Positions 15,689 through 24,864 of a DNA stretch of 52,729 nt are shown piece after piece. Within the stretch, counting starts at the first letter, position 1, and each line of letters begins with the position of its first letter. The notes under the pieces were generated by a model. The model saw only the letters and a list, made by a program, of their open reading frames with translations, was not told the origin of the DNA and did no database searches. The position numbers were made by a program, and so were the translations under genes. Where the stretch lies: assembly GCA_036675565.1 (NCBI GenBank), contig JAKFER010000154.1, forward strand, positions 1-52,729, written 5' to 3'. Origin of the DNA: JACCYQ01 sp036675565. GTDB taxonomy: Bacteria; Bacteroidota; Bacteroidia; Chitinophagales; Chitinophagaceae.

Positions 15689-17167
15689 TTATACGCCTGT
15701 TACCTCAGTGAAATTTTTGGCGGCTTCATCATCAAATTCACCTTCCCAACGGGCAATCACGCAACTGGCTAAAGTGTTTCCAATAACATTGACGGATGTT
15801 CTTGCCATATCCATCAATTCATCTATGCCATAAATAGCCATGATGGGCCAGAGTGGTAGGTTAAAAGTTTGGGCCGTTGCAATCAGTATAACAAGTGATG
15901 CTCTTGGCACTGCCGCAACTCCTTTACTGGTAAGCATCAGCGTTAGTCCGATCATGAGTTGTTCGCCAATTGACAAATCAAATCCGGCAGCTTGTGCTAC
16001 GAATACAGCGGCCAGCGATAAATATAAAGTGGTGCCATCCAGGTTAAACGTATAACCGGTAGGAATAACGAAAGAAACTATCTTTCTTGGCACACCAAAA
16101 CGTTCCATATTTTCCAATGCAATGGGTAATGCAGAATCAGAACTTGTAGTAGCAAAGGCAATGGACACGGGTTCCCTTATGGCTTGAATGAATTTCCTGA
16201 TCGGTACACGGGCAACAAATACGGCGATCGGTAATAGTATAAATAATAAAAATACCAGTAATGCCAGGTACAGCGTGATCAGCAGCATACCCAGGTTTTT
16301 CAAAATATCTACACCCAGGTGACCGACTGTAACTGCGATGGCAGCACCAACGCCAAATGGCGCAAAATACATAATGATGTTGGTGAACTTAAACATTGTT
16401 TCCGCAAGACTTTCTGCAAATTGTAACATCGGTTTTTTCTTTTGCTCAGAAAGCATAGCCAACCCGATACCGAATATTACGCTGAAGACAACGATGGGCA
16501 GTACATTACCTTCATAAATTGATTTGATGATGTTTTCCGGAAAGATATCAATGATATGGTCCTGCCAGGTTTTAGTGGAAGGATCAGGGAGTGTCTCAAT
16601 CAGTTTATCAGGTACGGCAACACCTGCACTATCCATAATGTTGATCACCTTTTGTTGTAAGGCTTTTTCGGGACTTCGCGGAAGTTCCTGCAGTAACTGG
16701 TCGGGTACAATTATACCCGTACCTGCTTTGGTAATGTTGATGAATAATAATCCGACGATTAAAGCAAATGTGGTTACAATTTCAAAATAGACTAAAGATT
16801 TCCAGCCCATTCGTCCTACCTGTTTCAGGTTACTGTGACTGGCGATACCAACAACCAAAGTTGCAAAAAGTAAAGGTGCCACGATCGTTTTAACCAGTCT
16901 TAAAAAAATCTTACTCAAAAATTGCAGGTGCTGGGAAAAGGCCGGGAAATCCATCCCGATCTCTACGCCTATAGCCATAGCAACGAGGATCCAAGTGGTC
17001 AACGATTTTTTATATAATGCGTAAACGACCAGGCTGGCTACAAATATCCACCGGGATGCCATCAACAGGTCGGCTGATAGCGGCGTAACCTCCATATGAA
17101 TGACATGTATAACCGAAATAATAGTAAACAGGGCGGCGGAGATAATTCCGGCTTTTTTTATTGACAT
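15689..17167 (-). CDS. Dicarboxylate/amino acid:cation symporter (DAACS family)
   Basis: A 492-residue transporter of the GltP/DctA family. Features are eight or more hydrophobic helices, the serine-rich re-entrant loop (FATTSSDSALPIALENM), the NMDGT-like motif as FNLDGTTLYLSLAAVFVAQ, a second re-entrant loop (LMLTSKGVAAVPRASLV) and DELMDMARTSVNVIGN, which holds the substrate-binding Asp and Asn. It is expected to import glutamate, aspartate or C4-dicarboxylates with Na+ or H+. It is longer than average because of an insert at about 165-215. It is monocistronic. Confidence 0.92.
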   Translation of the reverse strand: MSIKKAGIISAALFTIISVIHVIHMEVTPLSADLLMASRWIFVASLVVYALYKKSLTTWILVAMAIGVEIGMDFPAFSQHLQFLSKIFLRLVKTIVAPLLFATLVVGIASHSNLKQVGRMGWKSLVYFEIVTTFALIVGLLFINITKAGTGIIVPDQLLQELPRSPEKALQQKVINIMDSAGVAVPDKLIETLPDPSTKTWQDHIIDIFPENIIKSIYEGNVLPIVVFSVIFGIGLAMLSEQKKKPMLQFAESLAETMFKFTNIIMYFAPFGVGAAIAVTVGHLGVDILKNLGMLLITLYLALLVFLLFILLPIAVFVARVPIRKFIQAIREPVSIAFATTSSDSALPIALENMERFGVPRKIVSFVIPTGYTFNLDGTTLYLSLAAVFVAQAAGFDLSIGEQLMIGLTLMLTSKGVAAVPRASLVILIATAQTFNLPLWPIMAIYGIDELMDMARTSVNVIGNTLASCVIARWEGEFDDEAAKNFTEVTGV

Positions 17168-17445
17168 AAAAATTTCTGGATTGGGGAAAAAATTTGGCTA
17201 ATGTATGTGATATAATGGTATTGCTGTAACAATTTATTTTACTGATTTAAAAAAAAAGATCAACATATGTAAATTATATTTATTTAAGAGCGTCGATTTA
17301 TTTTCTTACTATTCTATTTTCAAAACTTTGAACTTACTGCTTTGCGATATATATTAGCGCCTAAATTGATTAATAATATAAATAATTAATCCATTACCCT
17401 CCTGCAACTCGTAAGGGTGGTATGACCTAAACTAACAGCTTAACC

Positions 17446-19011
17446 ATGATTTACTTAACACGGGCAGCTTTTCTGCTCATGATCGGTTTTTTGTATATAA
17501 CCGGTCTTTCCGCGCAAACGGCCGGTTCGGGCTATGTCAGCAGCATCGAATCAAAGGCTAATCAAATTGACAAAAACGACGAAAAAGTTTCAGAGCTCAA
17601 TCAACAACACTTGCAGACCTATTCCGATGAACAGGAAAAATTAAAAAGATTGAACAGGGAGCTGGGTGCATTGATAGATGAAAAGGATGAGGCCATGCGT
17701 GAAATGCGCCAGGGAAGATTTTGCAATGGATGTAATCAAACTGCTTCCCAGTTAAGAAGAGGTGGCACAAACGATGTGGAAGATCATTTTCGCAGAAATG
17801 GTGGAACGCATTCCGCTACACCTGCTGAACTCGATAAGAAAGAAGCAGAGTATGATCAGAAGATAGCCACCAAGCAAAATGAAATTGATAAATTCAAAGA
17901 GGGTGAAAATGAATTCAGCCGGAAGCGTGCTGACCTCAGCAAACAAATGGATCGTTTGAAAGAAAGTTCGGACCAGCTTCGACAGGAGATTGTTGACCTC
18001 AGCAAACAATACAAGGATAAAATACTGGATGAAGCCAAAGCCATGCATAAATTTTGGGTTGGCGGTTTAATGCGCATCATTGCAGAAAAACATTATATAG
18101 AAGATCGCATCAATATTCTGCAGGTAAAAGTTGCGGACCTGGCCAAAGAGGAAACCCAGGCCATATCTGAGTTTGAAGATAAACTGAGGAAGAAGAATGA
18201 AGAGTCGATCAGGAACCTGGAAACAAAGATCAATGCAAATAAAAATAAAGCAATTTCATTGGAACAAAGTCATGAAAACCGGATTGATCCATTGGAAAGG
18301 AATATTGCCGATCTTAAAAGCAGGCTGAATGAAATAAACCAGGAGTTAAGAAGTTTAACGATCGATGCGGATGAAAAAACCAAACTGGATACAGAAAAAG
18401 CAAACCTGGAGCAGCGCATTGCTTCTTCCGAAAACCAGTTGAACGAGTATGAAACATCTTTTAAAAATGAAATGCAATCCATAGAAGATGAAAACAAAAA
18501 ATTTGCAGATGATATCTGGAAATTAAAAACGACAGGTTTTTCGAAGTTGCTGGAAGAAGGATTGCAACACCTGAAGAAAGCTTTTACCACTAAAAGAAAA
18601 ATATTGAATGATGCCATTTCTGCAAAACGTAATTCACTTGAAGAAGTAGGACGTTCATTGATGGATGAAAGAGAAGTTTACAGAAAAAAGAATAATGAAT
18701 ATATAGCCAAAGTTGATGCAGAAAGAATCAGGATGATGAATGCATGTTCCAAAGCTGGTGCCAGTTGTTATGGTACGGATGCCGTGAGTGCGGTGGTTGG
18801 TAATTGGAGCAAAGTTTCGGGATGTGTAGGAGAAATGGAAGCGGCCCATCATTCGGATGATGTTATATACGGTTGTGAAGAAGAAACAAAAATATACCGT
18901 CAATACTATCGCCAGAACAAAAGTGGTATGTCTGCGGAAGATGAGGAAGCATTAAATCGTAATGATGCACGTACCCGGTATGATATGATCTTTAAAAAAA
19001 TAACTGACTAA
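17446..19011 (+). CDS. Secreted long coiled-coil protein of unknown function
   Basis: A 521-residue protein that I do not recognise. The signal peptide ends near SAQ (residue 24). Residues about 30-430 are almost continuous heptad-rich, highly charged coiled coil, with a CNGC pair at 93-96. The last 90 residues form a cysteine-bearing head (Cys434, 441, 460 and 477) rich in aromatic and small residues. In the oxidising periplasm the cysteines probably form disulfides. The gene is followed 9 bp later by a TPR/beta-barrel protein gene, so the two are very likely cotranscribed and may act together as an envelope scaffold. That joint role is inference. Confidence 0.72.
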   Translation: MIYLTRAAFLLMIGFLYITGLSAQTAGSGYVSSIESKANQIDKNDEKVSELNQQHLQTYSDEQEKLKRLNRELGALIDEKDEAMREMRQGRFCNGCNQTASQLRRGGTNDVEDHFRRNGGTHSATPAELDKKEAEYDQKIATKQNEIDKFKEGENEFSRKRADLSKQMDRLKESSDQLRQEIVDLSKQYKDKILDEAKAMHKFWVGGLMRIIAEKHYIEDRINILQVKVADLAKEETQAISEFEDKLRKKNEESIRNLETKINANKNKAISLEQSHENRIDPLERNIADLKSRLNEINQELRSLTIDADEKTKLDTEKANLEQRIASSENQLNEYETSFKNEMQSIEDENKKFADDIWKLKTTGFSKLLEEGLQHLKKAFTTKRKILNDAISAKRNSLEEVGRSLMDEREVYRKKNNEYIAKVDAERIRMMNACSKAGASCYGTDAVSAVVGNWSKVSGCVGEMEAAHHSDDVIYGCEEETKIYRQYYRQNKSGMSAEDEEALNRNDARTRYDMIFKKITD

Positions 19012-19020
19012 TCTACATTT

Positions 19021-20655
19021 ATGAGAATAATATTTTTACTGGTTGCCTTAATTACCGGCAGCCTTGCATTTTCGCAATCAGGATCTTTTTCAAAAATTGA
19101 AGACAATATTCAAGAACACATCAATCGGGGACAGTGGGATGAAATTCAACTGCTGGCCACAGATCTTTTGATTGAAGAACCAACAAGAGGAGAGGGCTAT
19201 TATTATACTGCACTCTCGTTTTATAAATTGGGTCAATACCAGCAAGCGGATGAATACCTGGAGCAGGCTGCAACACTGGCCGATGCTGGATTGAAAAAAA
19301 AGATCGAACAATTAAAAATCGATATTACCGCCGGAAAGGAAGAAGCTAAAATGAGCAAATCTGCCCGTGATCAACAAAAAAATGGTAATACGGAAGAAGC
19401 GGCAAAAGCCTTTAAACAAATTTGGGAAAAGGATAAGTCCAATATTGCATCAGCCCTTAATGCGGTAGAAATCTATGTTGAACGAAAAGAATTTCGGGAG
19501 GCGCTGGCCATCTTAAATGATCCTTCATTGGCAAAAGATGCGGGTGCTCAAAACCTGGTAAGCCGGTTAAATCAAACACCGCAAATGCAAAAAGTAAATG
19601 GTTATATAGATGCCATGAAACAGGGCAATGCACATAAAAATGCAGGAAATTTCAGTTCTGCTGTTGCGATGTATGATAAGGCATTGGGCTTTAAACCAAG
19701 CGATCCCCAGGCTACTTTATTAAAGCGTGAATCGCAGGATGAAATTGCCTGGGGAACTGCCCGCAACAACCATACGATAGAAGGCTATGAAGCATACATC
19801 AGTGGATCAACCATTCGTCAATACAAGGATGCAGCTGTTAAATATATCAGGGAAGGATTGATCTATCACGGTGATAAACATGCGAAAGAGAATAACCTGG
19901 AACTAATGGAATCTTTTTTATTCAAATACAGGAATAAATATGCCGGTGGTCCGGACGATGACAAGGTTACAGATATTCTATGTACAACCTATTTGGCGAA
20001 TGCAAAAAAATCAGCTACAGATAAAACGGCGTACAGCCAGGGCAAGGCCATTGAATATTACCAGGCAACAGAAAAATATTGTCCCTCTAAATATAATTTG
20101 GAAGATGATATAAAACTGGCAAAACGAAAACAGCTTCGGTATGGCAGGCCCAATCGGGGTTACCTGTCTTATGTATATGATAGCCTGGCGCCCATTGGTA
20201 TTTCGCTTGGATCGGTAAATAATAAAAAGTTGGGACTCTACATCACCGGGAATATAAACGAAGCAATTTTTACTAAAACTGCCATTTATACTGTCGATAA
20301 TTCGGGTAATACAGATGGTGCAGTCTGGACTGATATCAGGAGCAAGAACATTGAAAAAATTGGTTATGGTGATTTTATCCTGGGTTTCACTAAAAAGATT
20401 ACCTATCCTTTATGGATCTATGCAGGTGGTGGTGTTTCCATGAAAACAGTTTACTGGCAAATGGATACATACAGGGATGATGGAACACTTTATGAAACGG
20501 AGTGGGCAAAAAATACGGATGAATCAACGATAACGCCGCTGGCAGATGCAGGTTTGATACTTAATTTAAAAGCCCTGCATATACGGGCGGGTGTTAAATC
20601 AGGTGATTTTAAAACAATAAGATTCAATGCAGGGCTTGGATTTTCATGGAAGTAA
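19021..20655 (+). CDS. TPR protein with predicted C-terminal beta-barrel-like domain
   Basis: A 544-residue protein with a signal peptide ending at FSQ (about 19). Residues about 25-260 hold tetratricopeptide-like helices (EGYYYTALSFYKLGQYQQADEYLEQAA and AMYDKALGFKPSDPQA). A middle helical part follows, and residues about 375-544 have alternating strands (IGISLGSVNNKKLGLYITG, IRAGVKSGDFKTIRFNAGLGFSWK) ending close to an aromatic residue, as in outer-membrane barrels. I infer a periplasmic TPR protein anchored to the outer membrane. It partners the coiled-coil gene upstream (9-bp gap). No family name is recognised. Confidence 0.72.
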   Translation: MRIIFLLVALITGSLAFSQSGSFSKIEDNIQEHINRGQWDEIQLLATDLLIEEPTRGEGYYYTALSFYKLGQYQQADEYLEQAATLADAGLKKKIEQLKIDITAGKEEAKMSKSARDQQKNGNTEEAAKAFKQIWEKDKSNIASALNAVEIYVERKEFREALAILNDPSLAKDAGAQNLVSRLNQTPQMQKVNGYIDAMKQGNAHKNAGNFSSAVAMYDKALGFKPSDPQATLLKRESQDEIAWGTARNNHTIEGYEAYISGSTIRQYKDAAVKYIREGLIYHGDKHAKENNLELMESFLFKYRNKYAGGPDDDKVTDILCTTYLANAKKSATDKTAYSQGKAIEYYQATEKYCPSKYNLEDDIKLAKRKQLRYGRPNRGYLSYVYDSLAPIGISLGSVNNKKLGLYITGNINEAIFTKTAIYTVDNSGNTDGAVWTDIRSKNIEKIGYGDFILGFTKKITYPLWIYAGGGVSMKTVYWQMDTYRDDGTLYETEWAKNTDESTITPLADAGLILNLKALHIRAGVKSGDFKTIRFNAGLGFSWK

Positions 20656-20773
20656 GAATTTTACATTTCTAATTTTTTAAAAAAGAATTATTGCTCAGGA
20701 AATTATATTTTCAGTAATACTTTTCTTTAAGAATTATATTGGTAAGCATTATTCTTTATTATAGAAGTTTTAC

Positions 20774-21190
20774 ATGTTCATCTTCCGGAAAAATTATTTT
20801 GTACTGACTGTGATTTTATTCCTGGTGGAAGTATGTATAGCACTATTTATTAAAGATCGTTTTATTCGTCCCTATGTAGGAGATTTCCTGGTTGTGATAC
20901 TTATTTATTGTTTTATCAGGAGTTTTTTTAAAGCGCCAGTTTTTAAGACTGCTTTGGGTGTAATGGTTTTTGCATTTGCCATTGAAGGCTTACAATATAT
21001 TAATTTGGTCAAAATACTAGGATTGCAACATTCAAAACTTGCAAGTGTAGTTTTAGGAAATTCTTTTTCATGGATGGATATGATAACATATGTGCTTGGT
21101 GTTGGTTTTATCCTGGCTTGTGAAAAATTAAACACCTTACCTAAGACCCCAAAAACTCCTGCTCAAATAGGAATTAAAAGAGTTGAATAA
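20774..21190 (+). CDS. DUF2809 family membrane protein
   Basis: A 138-residue protein with four hydrophobic segments. FIRPYVGDFLVVILIYCFIR, FAFAIEGLQYINL and GNSFSWMDMITYVLG match the DUF2809 family, whose role is unknown. The length is typical, and the C-terminus is a short basic cytoplasmic tail. It is a single gene. Confidence 0.85.
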   Translation: MFIFRKNYFVLTVILFLVEVCIALFIKDRFIRPYVGDFLVVILIYCFIRSFFKAPVFKTALGVMVFAFAIEGLQYINLVKILGLQHSKLASVVLGNSFSWMDMITYVLGVGFILACEKLNTLPKTPKTPAQIGIKRVE

Positions 21191-21369
21191 AATCTGGGTA
21201 TTTAAAAAAGCTGCCAGTCCTTTTAGTATAATAAAAAAAACAACCTGGTATAGTTAATTGATTTTCCCTTCTATAAAGAGGTAATGTATTTTTTATAATG
21301 AGGATGTGCTGAAGATGGAATCTTAGTTGTGCATATTCTCAAAGCATAAATAAATTCTAAAACAAAAAA

Positions 21370-21391
21370 CCCCGGTAATTAATTACCAGGG
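21370..21391 (-). terminator. Terminator of tRNA-Leu
   Basis: Imperfect inverted repeat CCCGGTAATT/AATTACC(a)GGG. On the minus strand it is followed by a T-rich tract, and it lies 12 bp past the tRNA 3' end. Confidence 0.7.
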
Positions 21392-21403
21392 AATTTTAAA
21401 GCG

Positions 21404-21487
21404 TGCCCGAGATCGGAGTCGAACCGATACATCCTTGCGGACGGCAGATTTTGAGTCTGCTGCGTCTACCAATTCCGCCACCCGGGC
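21404..21487 (-). tRNA. tRNA-Leu (anticodon CAA)
   Basis: On the minus strand, GCCCGGG (acceptor) pairs with CTCGGGC. The D-arm starts TGGCGGAATTGGTAGAC. The anticodon stem GCAGA/TCTGC has loop CTCAAAA, giving CAA. A long variable arm (class II, as expected for Leu) is present, followed by the T-arm GGTTCGACTCC. The discriminator is A, and CCA is not encoded. Confidence 0.96.
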
Positions 21488-21592
21488 TAGCGGGCAGCAA
21501 TATTACAACTTTCCATTTAATTGCTCTTTTCCTGGTTCAATTATTTTTAAAATTCATTTTTCAAGTATAAAATGGTCCCATTCATTGTTTAT

Positions 21593-21600
21593 TATATTTG
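21593..21600 (+). promoter_or_regulatory. Probable -7 element TATATTTG
   Basis: Exact match to the Bacteroidota TAnnTTTG box, 36 bp before the start of the dehydrogenase gene. No clear TTG was seen at the expected distance upstream, so only half of the promoter is supported. Confidence 0.4.
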
Positions 21601-21635
21601 ACCTCTCATATTTTATATAAACAGGCTTTTTAGTT

Positions 21636-22832
21636 ATGACGAAAATAGGGCTCATTAAAGAAGGAAAAATACCGGCAGATAACAGGGTTGCACTGGCTCC
21701 TGATCAATGTAAATGGATCAATAAAAATATGAATGATGTGGAAATCGTTGTGCAATCTTCTCCTGATCGTTGTTTTAGTGACAGAGAATATTCCATGGCC
21801 GGAATTAAAGTTGTTAACGATGTAACAGATTGCGATATCCTTTTAGGCATTAAAGAAGTGCCGGTTGATCAACTTATTCCCGGTAAAAAATACCTGTTCT
21901 TTTCTCATACCAAAAAAATGCAGCCTCATAATAAAGGACTGATGCAGGCTATTATTCAGAAGAAAATCACACTTATTGATTATGAATGCCTGGAACATGA
22001 AGATGGACAACGTATCATTGGTTTTGGTTTTTTTGCCGGTGTTGTTGGCGCACATAATGGCATGTGGGCTTATGGAATGAGAACCGGGGCTTATCAACTG
22101 GAAAGAGTATACAAGCAAAAGAGTTTTAAGGACCTGATCCATACTTATTTTGGATTAAAAATACCTGCGGTAAAAATTGCCGTAACCGGTTCGGGCAGGG
22201 TAGCACATGGAATTTTGGAGATCATGAATTTAATGGGCATCCATGAAGTGGAGCCTGATGAATATCTTGAACGCGATTTTGCATACCCGGTTTATACGCA
22301 ATTGAAAGGACCGTCTTTGTATGAACATGCCGTTGATAAAACGTATAACAGGTCACATTTTCATGAGCATCCATCCGAATATCAAAGTAAATTTTTACCC
22401 TATGCAAATGCCACGGATATTTTAATGAATGGTATTTATTGGGAAAAAAATATTCCACGGCTGTTTGAAAAAGATGATGTGAAAGATGCCAATTTTCGTA
22501 TCCGGGTGATTGCTGATATCACCGATGATGAAAATGGTTCGGTACCCATTAATATGGGCGATCAATCTATCCAGGATCCTGTATATGGTGTTGACAAATA
22601 CAGTTTGGAAAAGACTGCTCCTTTTCTTCCTAAAAGCATAGATGTGATGGCTGTGGGTAATCTTCCCAATGAATTACCCCGTGATGCTTCCAGGTATTTT
22701 GGTGAACAACTGATCAAGTATGTACTGGAAGATATGGTTCATAACGGATCAACCATTATTGAAAGAGCTACTATGGTGAAGGATGGAAATTTAGCTCCTG
22801 GATATACTTACCTGGAAGATTATGCGAAATAG
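21636..22832 (+). CDS. Lys1/alanine dehydrogenase-PNT family oxidoreductase
   Basis: A 398-residue enzyme. The N-terminal part (KIGLIKEGKIPADNRVALAPDQ, then SHTKKMQPHNKGLMQ and LIDYE) matches the alanine dehydrogenase/transhydrogenase N-domain, and VKIAVTGSGRVAHG (about 180-193) is the dinucleotide-binding loop. The layout and length fit the Bacteroidota proteins related to NAD+-dependent saccharopine dehydrogenase (lysine-forming). The substrate is not certain: lysine/2-oxoglutarate and alanine/pyruvate are both possible. It is convergent with trmN6, with a 6-bp gap. Confidence 0.8.
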   Translation: MTKIGLIKEGKIPADNRVALAPDQCKWINKNMNDVEIVVQSSPDRCFSDREYSMAGIKVVNDVTDCDILLGIKEVPVDQLIPGKKYLFFSHTKKMQPHNKGLMQAIIQKKITLIDYECLEHEDGQRIIGFGFFAGVVGAHNGMWAYGMRTGAYQLERVYKQKSFKDLIHTYFGLKIPAVKIAVTGSGRVAHGILEIMNLMGIHEVEPDEYLERDFAYPVYTQLKGPSLYEHAVDKTYNRSHFHEHPSEYQSKFLPYANATDILMNGIYWEKNIPRLFEKDDVKDANFRIRVIADITDDENGSVPINMGDQSIQDPVYGVDKYSLEKTAPFLPKSIDVMAVGNLPNELPRDASRYFGEQLIKYVLEDMVHNGSTIIERATMVKDGNLAPGYTYLEDYAK

Positions 22833-22838
22833 GATGAA

Positions 22839-23567
22839 TTATAATTGCAGGTAATAATCTTTCAATAAAAGTTTGAAAGCATCTGTATATTGATTGTCTC
22901 CATCTTTAATCGTAATAACCGATTCTTTAATGTTTTCTACACCAGTTCCTACACTTCCCTGGATGATCATCCTGAAGTAAGAGGAGTGATTTATCGTCTG
23001 CTTTACTAAAACGATTTGCTCTGCTTGAAGTCCCACTTTTTTTATTAACATCAACCATTCATCTTTTTTCTTATAAGGGAGTAGCAGGATAAATTTTCCG
23101 CTCTCAGAAATATTTTCACAGATTGCCTGTACAAGATCCGCTGGCAATAGATGTGTTTGATGATGGGCTATGTTTTTACGCATACTGGGCGACTTCAACT
23201 CGTTTTCATAAAACGGGGGATTGGAAATAACCAGGTCATATTTCTTGTCCGCTTTATACAATTTGATATCTGTATGTACTACCTGGATTTGATCTTTCCA
23301 TGGTGATGCTTGTATATTTTCTACAGCCTGGTTTGCAGCTGCATCATCAATTTCTATGGCATCTATTAAGGCTTCTGGGTATTGCTGTGCAATCATCAAA
23401 GACAGCAACCCGGAACCTGAACCGATATCTAACACATTTTGAATAATATTTTCATTCAACAACGAGCCTATCATGCTGCCAAACAAACAACTATCCGTTG
23501 TTACTTTCATAGCACAGGCATCCTGGTGAATGATAAATTGTTTAAACTGGAAATAATGATTGGCCAT
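22839..23567 (-). CDS. trmN6: tRNA1(Val) (adenine37-N6)-methyltransferase
   Basis: A 242-residue class-I SAM-dependent methyltransferase. FKQFIIHQDACAMKVTTDSCLFGSMI is the family N-terminus, VLDIGSGSGLLSLMIAQ is the SAM-binding loop, and VISNPPFYENELKSP carries the NPPF catalytic motif of N6-adenine methylation. The downstream RKNIAHHQTHL is characteristic of the TrmN6/YfiC group, which modifies A37 of tRNA-Val. The length is normal. Confidence 0.92.
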   Translation of the reverse strand: MANHYFQFKQFIIHQDACAMKVTTDSCLFGSMIGSLLNENIIQNVLDIGSGSGLLSLMIAQQYPEALIDAIEIDDAAANQAVENIQASPWKDQIQVVHTDIKLYKADKKYDLVISNPPFYENELKSPSMRKNIAHHQTHLLPADLVQAICENISESGKFILLLPYKKKDEWLMLIKKVGLQAEQIVLVKQTINHSSYFRMIIQGSVGTGVENIKESVITIKDGDNQYTDAFKLLLKDYYLQL

Positions 23568-23616
23568 TTTGCAAAAGAAAAAATCAAAATAAGCATTAAT
23601 AAATTTTAACCGGGCA

Positions 23617-23648
23617 AAAAAAAACCGTCACAGCTTGCTGTGACGGTA
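23617..23648 (-). terminator. Strong intrinsic terminator after the coiled-coil membrane protein gene
   Basis: Perfect 10-bp stem ACCGTCACAG (23625-23634) and CTGTGACGGT (23639-23648), 4-nt loop. On the minus strand it runs directly into a tract of nine T residues. It lies just past the stop of the gene at 23672. Confidence 0.93.
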
Positions 23649-23671
23649 ACTTTCAGGAGTCTGAATGTTAA

Positions 23672-24649
23672 TTAACCGAATAAACCACCTTTTTTCAGGG
23701 TTCTTACGCCCTCACCGATTTTTAAACCGTTGTGATACACTTCGATTCTGTAATCACCAGTCTGAAAATCATTCAGCTTCAAAGGAACCTGGATTTTCTT
23801 TCTTGTTCCGGTTTCATACTCGGTAGAAATTCTTGAAGTAAATTTTATATCGCCATCCATACGGGTTGTGTATGTACCACTTCCGAATGAAGGATCAGAG
23901 ATAACTTGTCCGTCAGGTGCTGTTACTTTTACATAAAGATCAGCTGGGCCAGACTGTGCAATACGATTTTCAACATCGAAACCGATTACCAGTTTATCAA
24001 CTTTACGTGCTGTTGTTGTTGTTTTTTCTTTACCGCTATTTTTTTCATTAATAGGGGTGATGCTGATGTTGGAAGCACTGAAAGTAGAACCAATTTCAAC
24101 TGTTTCAGATAAAGCCATGTTATCAGAAGAAGCAGTCATTAAATTGCTTTCTAAAACCTGCTTTTCAGTAGATAATTGAGTGTTGGTTGATGCCAATACC
24201 TGGTTTTCACCTGTAAGGCGGGTTACTTCAACTTCCAGGTTTGCCAGTTTTTCATTCAAAGTGGCAATTAAAGTACGTGCACGCTTCAGTTCTGCATCAG
24301 TTGCATTTTTCTTATTTAAGATAGTGCGGATCTCAGATTTCAACCTGGAGATCTCAGAGTTGTTGGAACTGATCTGACCCTGGAATTCGTTGTTGCTTCC
24401 GGTTAATGAATCCAGGCGGCTCAAAGCGTCATTGTACATTAACTGTACAGAATCACGTTGGCTCATAGATGTGCTAACCTGCGTTTGAGAAGCTTCTAAT
24501 TTTTCGGATGTTTGGTTTTTATCGTATAATAAATAACCCCATGTTCCTAATAAACCAGCAGCCAGAATACCGATCAGAATGTTTTTGTTGCTATTGTTCC
24601 GCGGTGTTTCTTTTTGCGGTGTAGCGGATGGATAGTTTGTGTTTGCCAT
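23672..24649 (-). CDS. Membrane-anchored coiled-coil protein (Bacteroidota-type)
   Basis: A 325-residue protein. A short polar N-terminus is followed by one transmembrane helix (about 24-43, ILIGILAAGLLGTWGYLLY), a coiled coil (about 48-180), and a beta-rich C-terminal domain (about 190-320: VDKLVIGFDVENRIAQSGPADLYVKVTAPDGQVI to GDYRIEVYHNGLKIGEGVRTLKKGGLFG). The arrangement suggests a periplasmic protein held in the inner membrane. Similar proteins are frequent in Bacteroidota, but I know no function. It is monocistronic with a strong terminator. Confidence 0.78.
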   Translation of the reverse strand: MANTNYPSATPQKETPRNNSNKNILIGILAAGLLGTWGYLLYDKNQTSEKLEASQTQVSTSMSQRDSVQLMYNDALSRLDSLTGSNNEFQGQISSNNSEISRLKSEIRTILNKKNATDAELKRARTLIATLNEKLANLEVEVTRLTGENQVLASTNTQLSTEKQVLESNLMTASSDNMALSETVEIGSTFSASNISITPINEKNSGKEKTTTTARKVDKLVIGFDVENRIAQSGPADLYVKVTAPDGQVISDPSFGSGTYTTRMDGDIKFTSRISTEYETGTRKKIQVPLKLNDFQTGDYRIEVYHNGLKIGEGVRTLKKGGLFG

Positions 24650-24829
24650 TTTTAAAGGTTTTTGTTCTTTAATGAGTTGATGATAAAATTAATCTTTATA
24701 AATGCAAATTATACTTATGTGTATTAAGCGTTGGTAATTTGCTTATGTTGCTTTTCGTCAACGTTGCTACCAATTTCGAAAACCGTGCCAAAAACAATAA
24801 ACCCTGTTTAGTAAGGCTTTTAGCCCGTT

Positions 24830-24859
24830 TTGTTAAAAAAATCAGAACAACTATCTTAG
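24830..24859 (+). promoter_or_regulatory. Putative holA promoter giving a nearly leaderless mRNA
   Basis: TTG (24830-24832), a spacer of exactly 19 bp, then TATCTTAG (24852-24859), one mismatch from TAnnTTTG. Transcription would begin within a few bases of ATG 24865. This supports the chosen holA start over a longer reading frame beginning at 24739. Confidence 0.5.
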
Positions 24860-24864
24860 CGCCC

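Noticed and set aside
21435..21620. 61-residue plus-strand frame starting within tRNA-Leu
   Set aside because: It overlaps a tRNA gene, is low in complexity and has no start signals.
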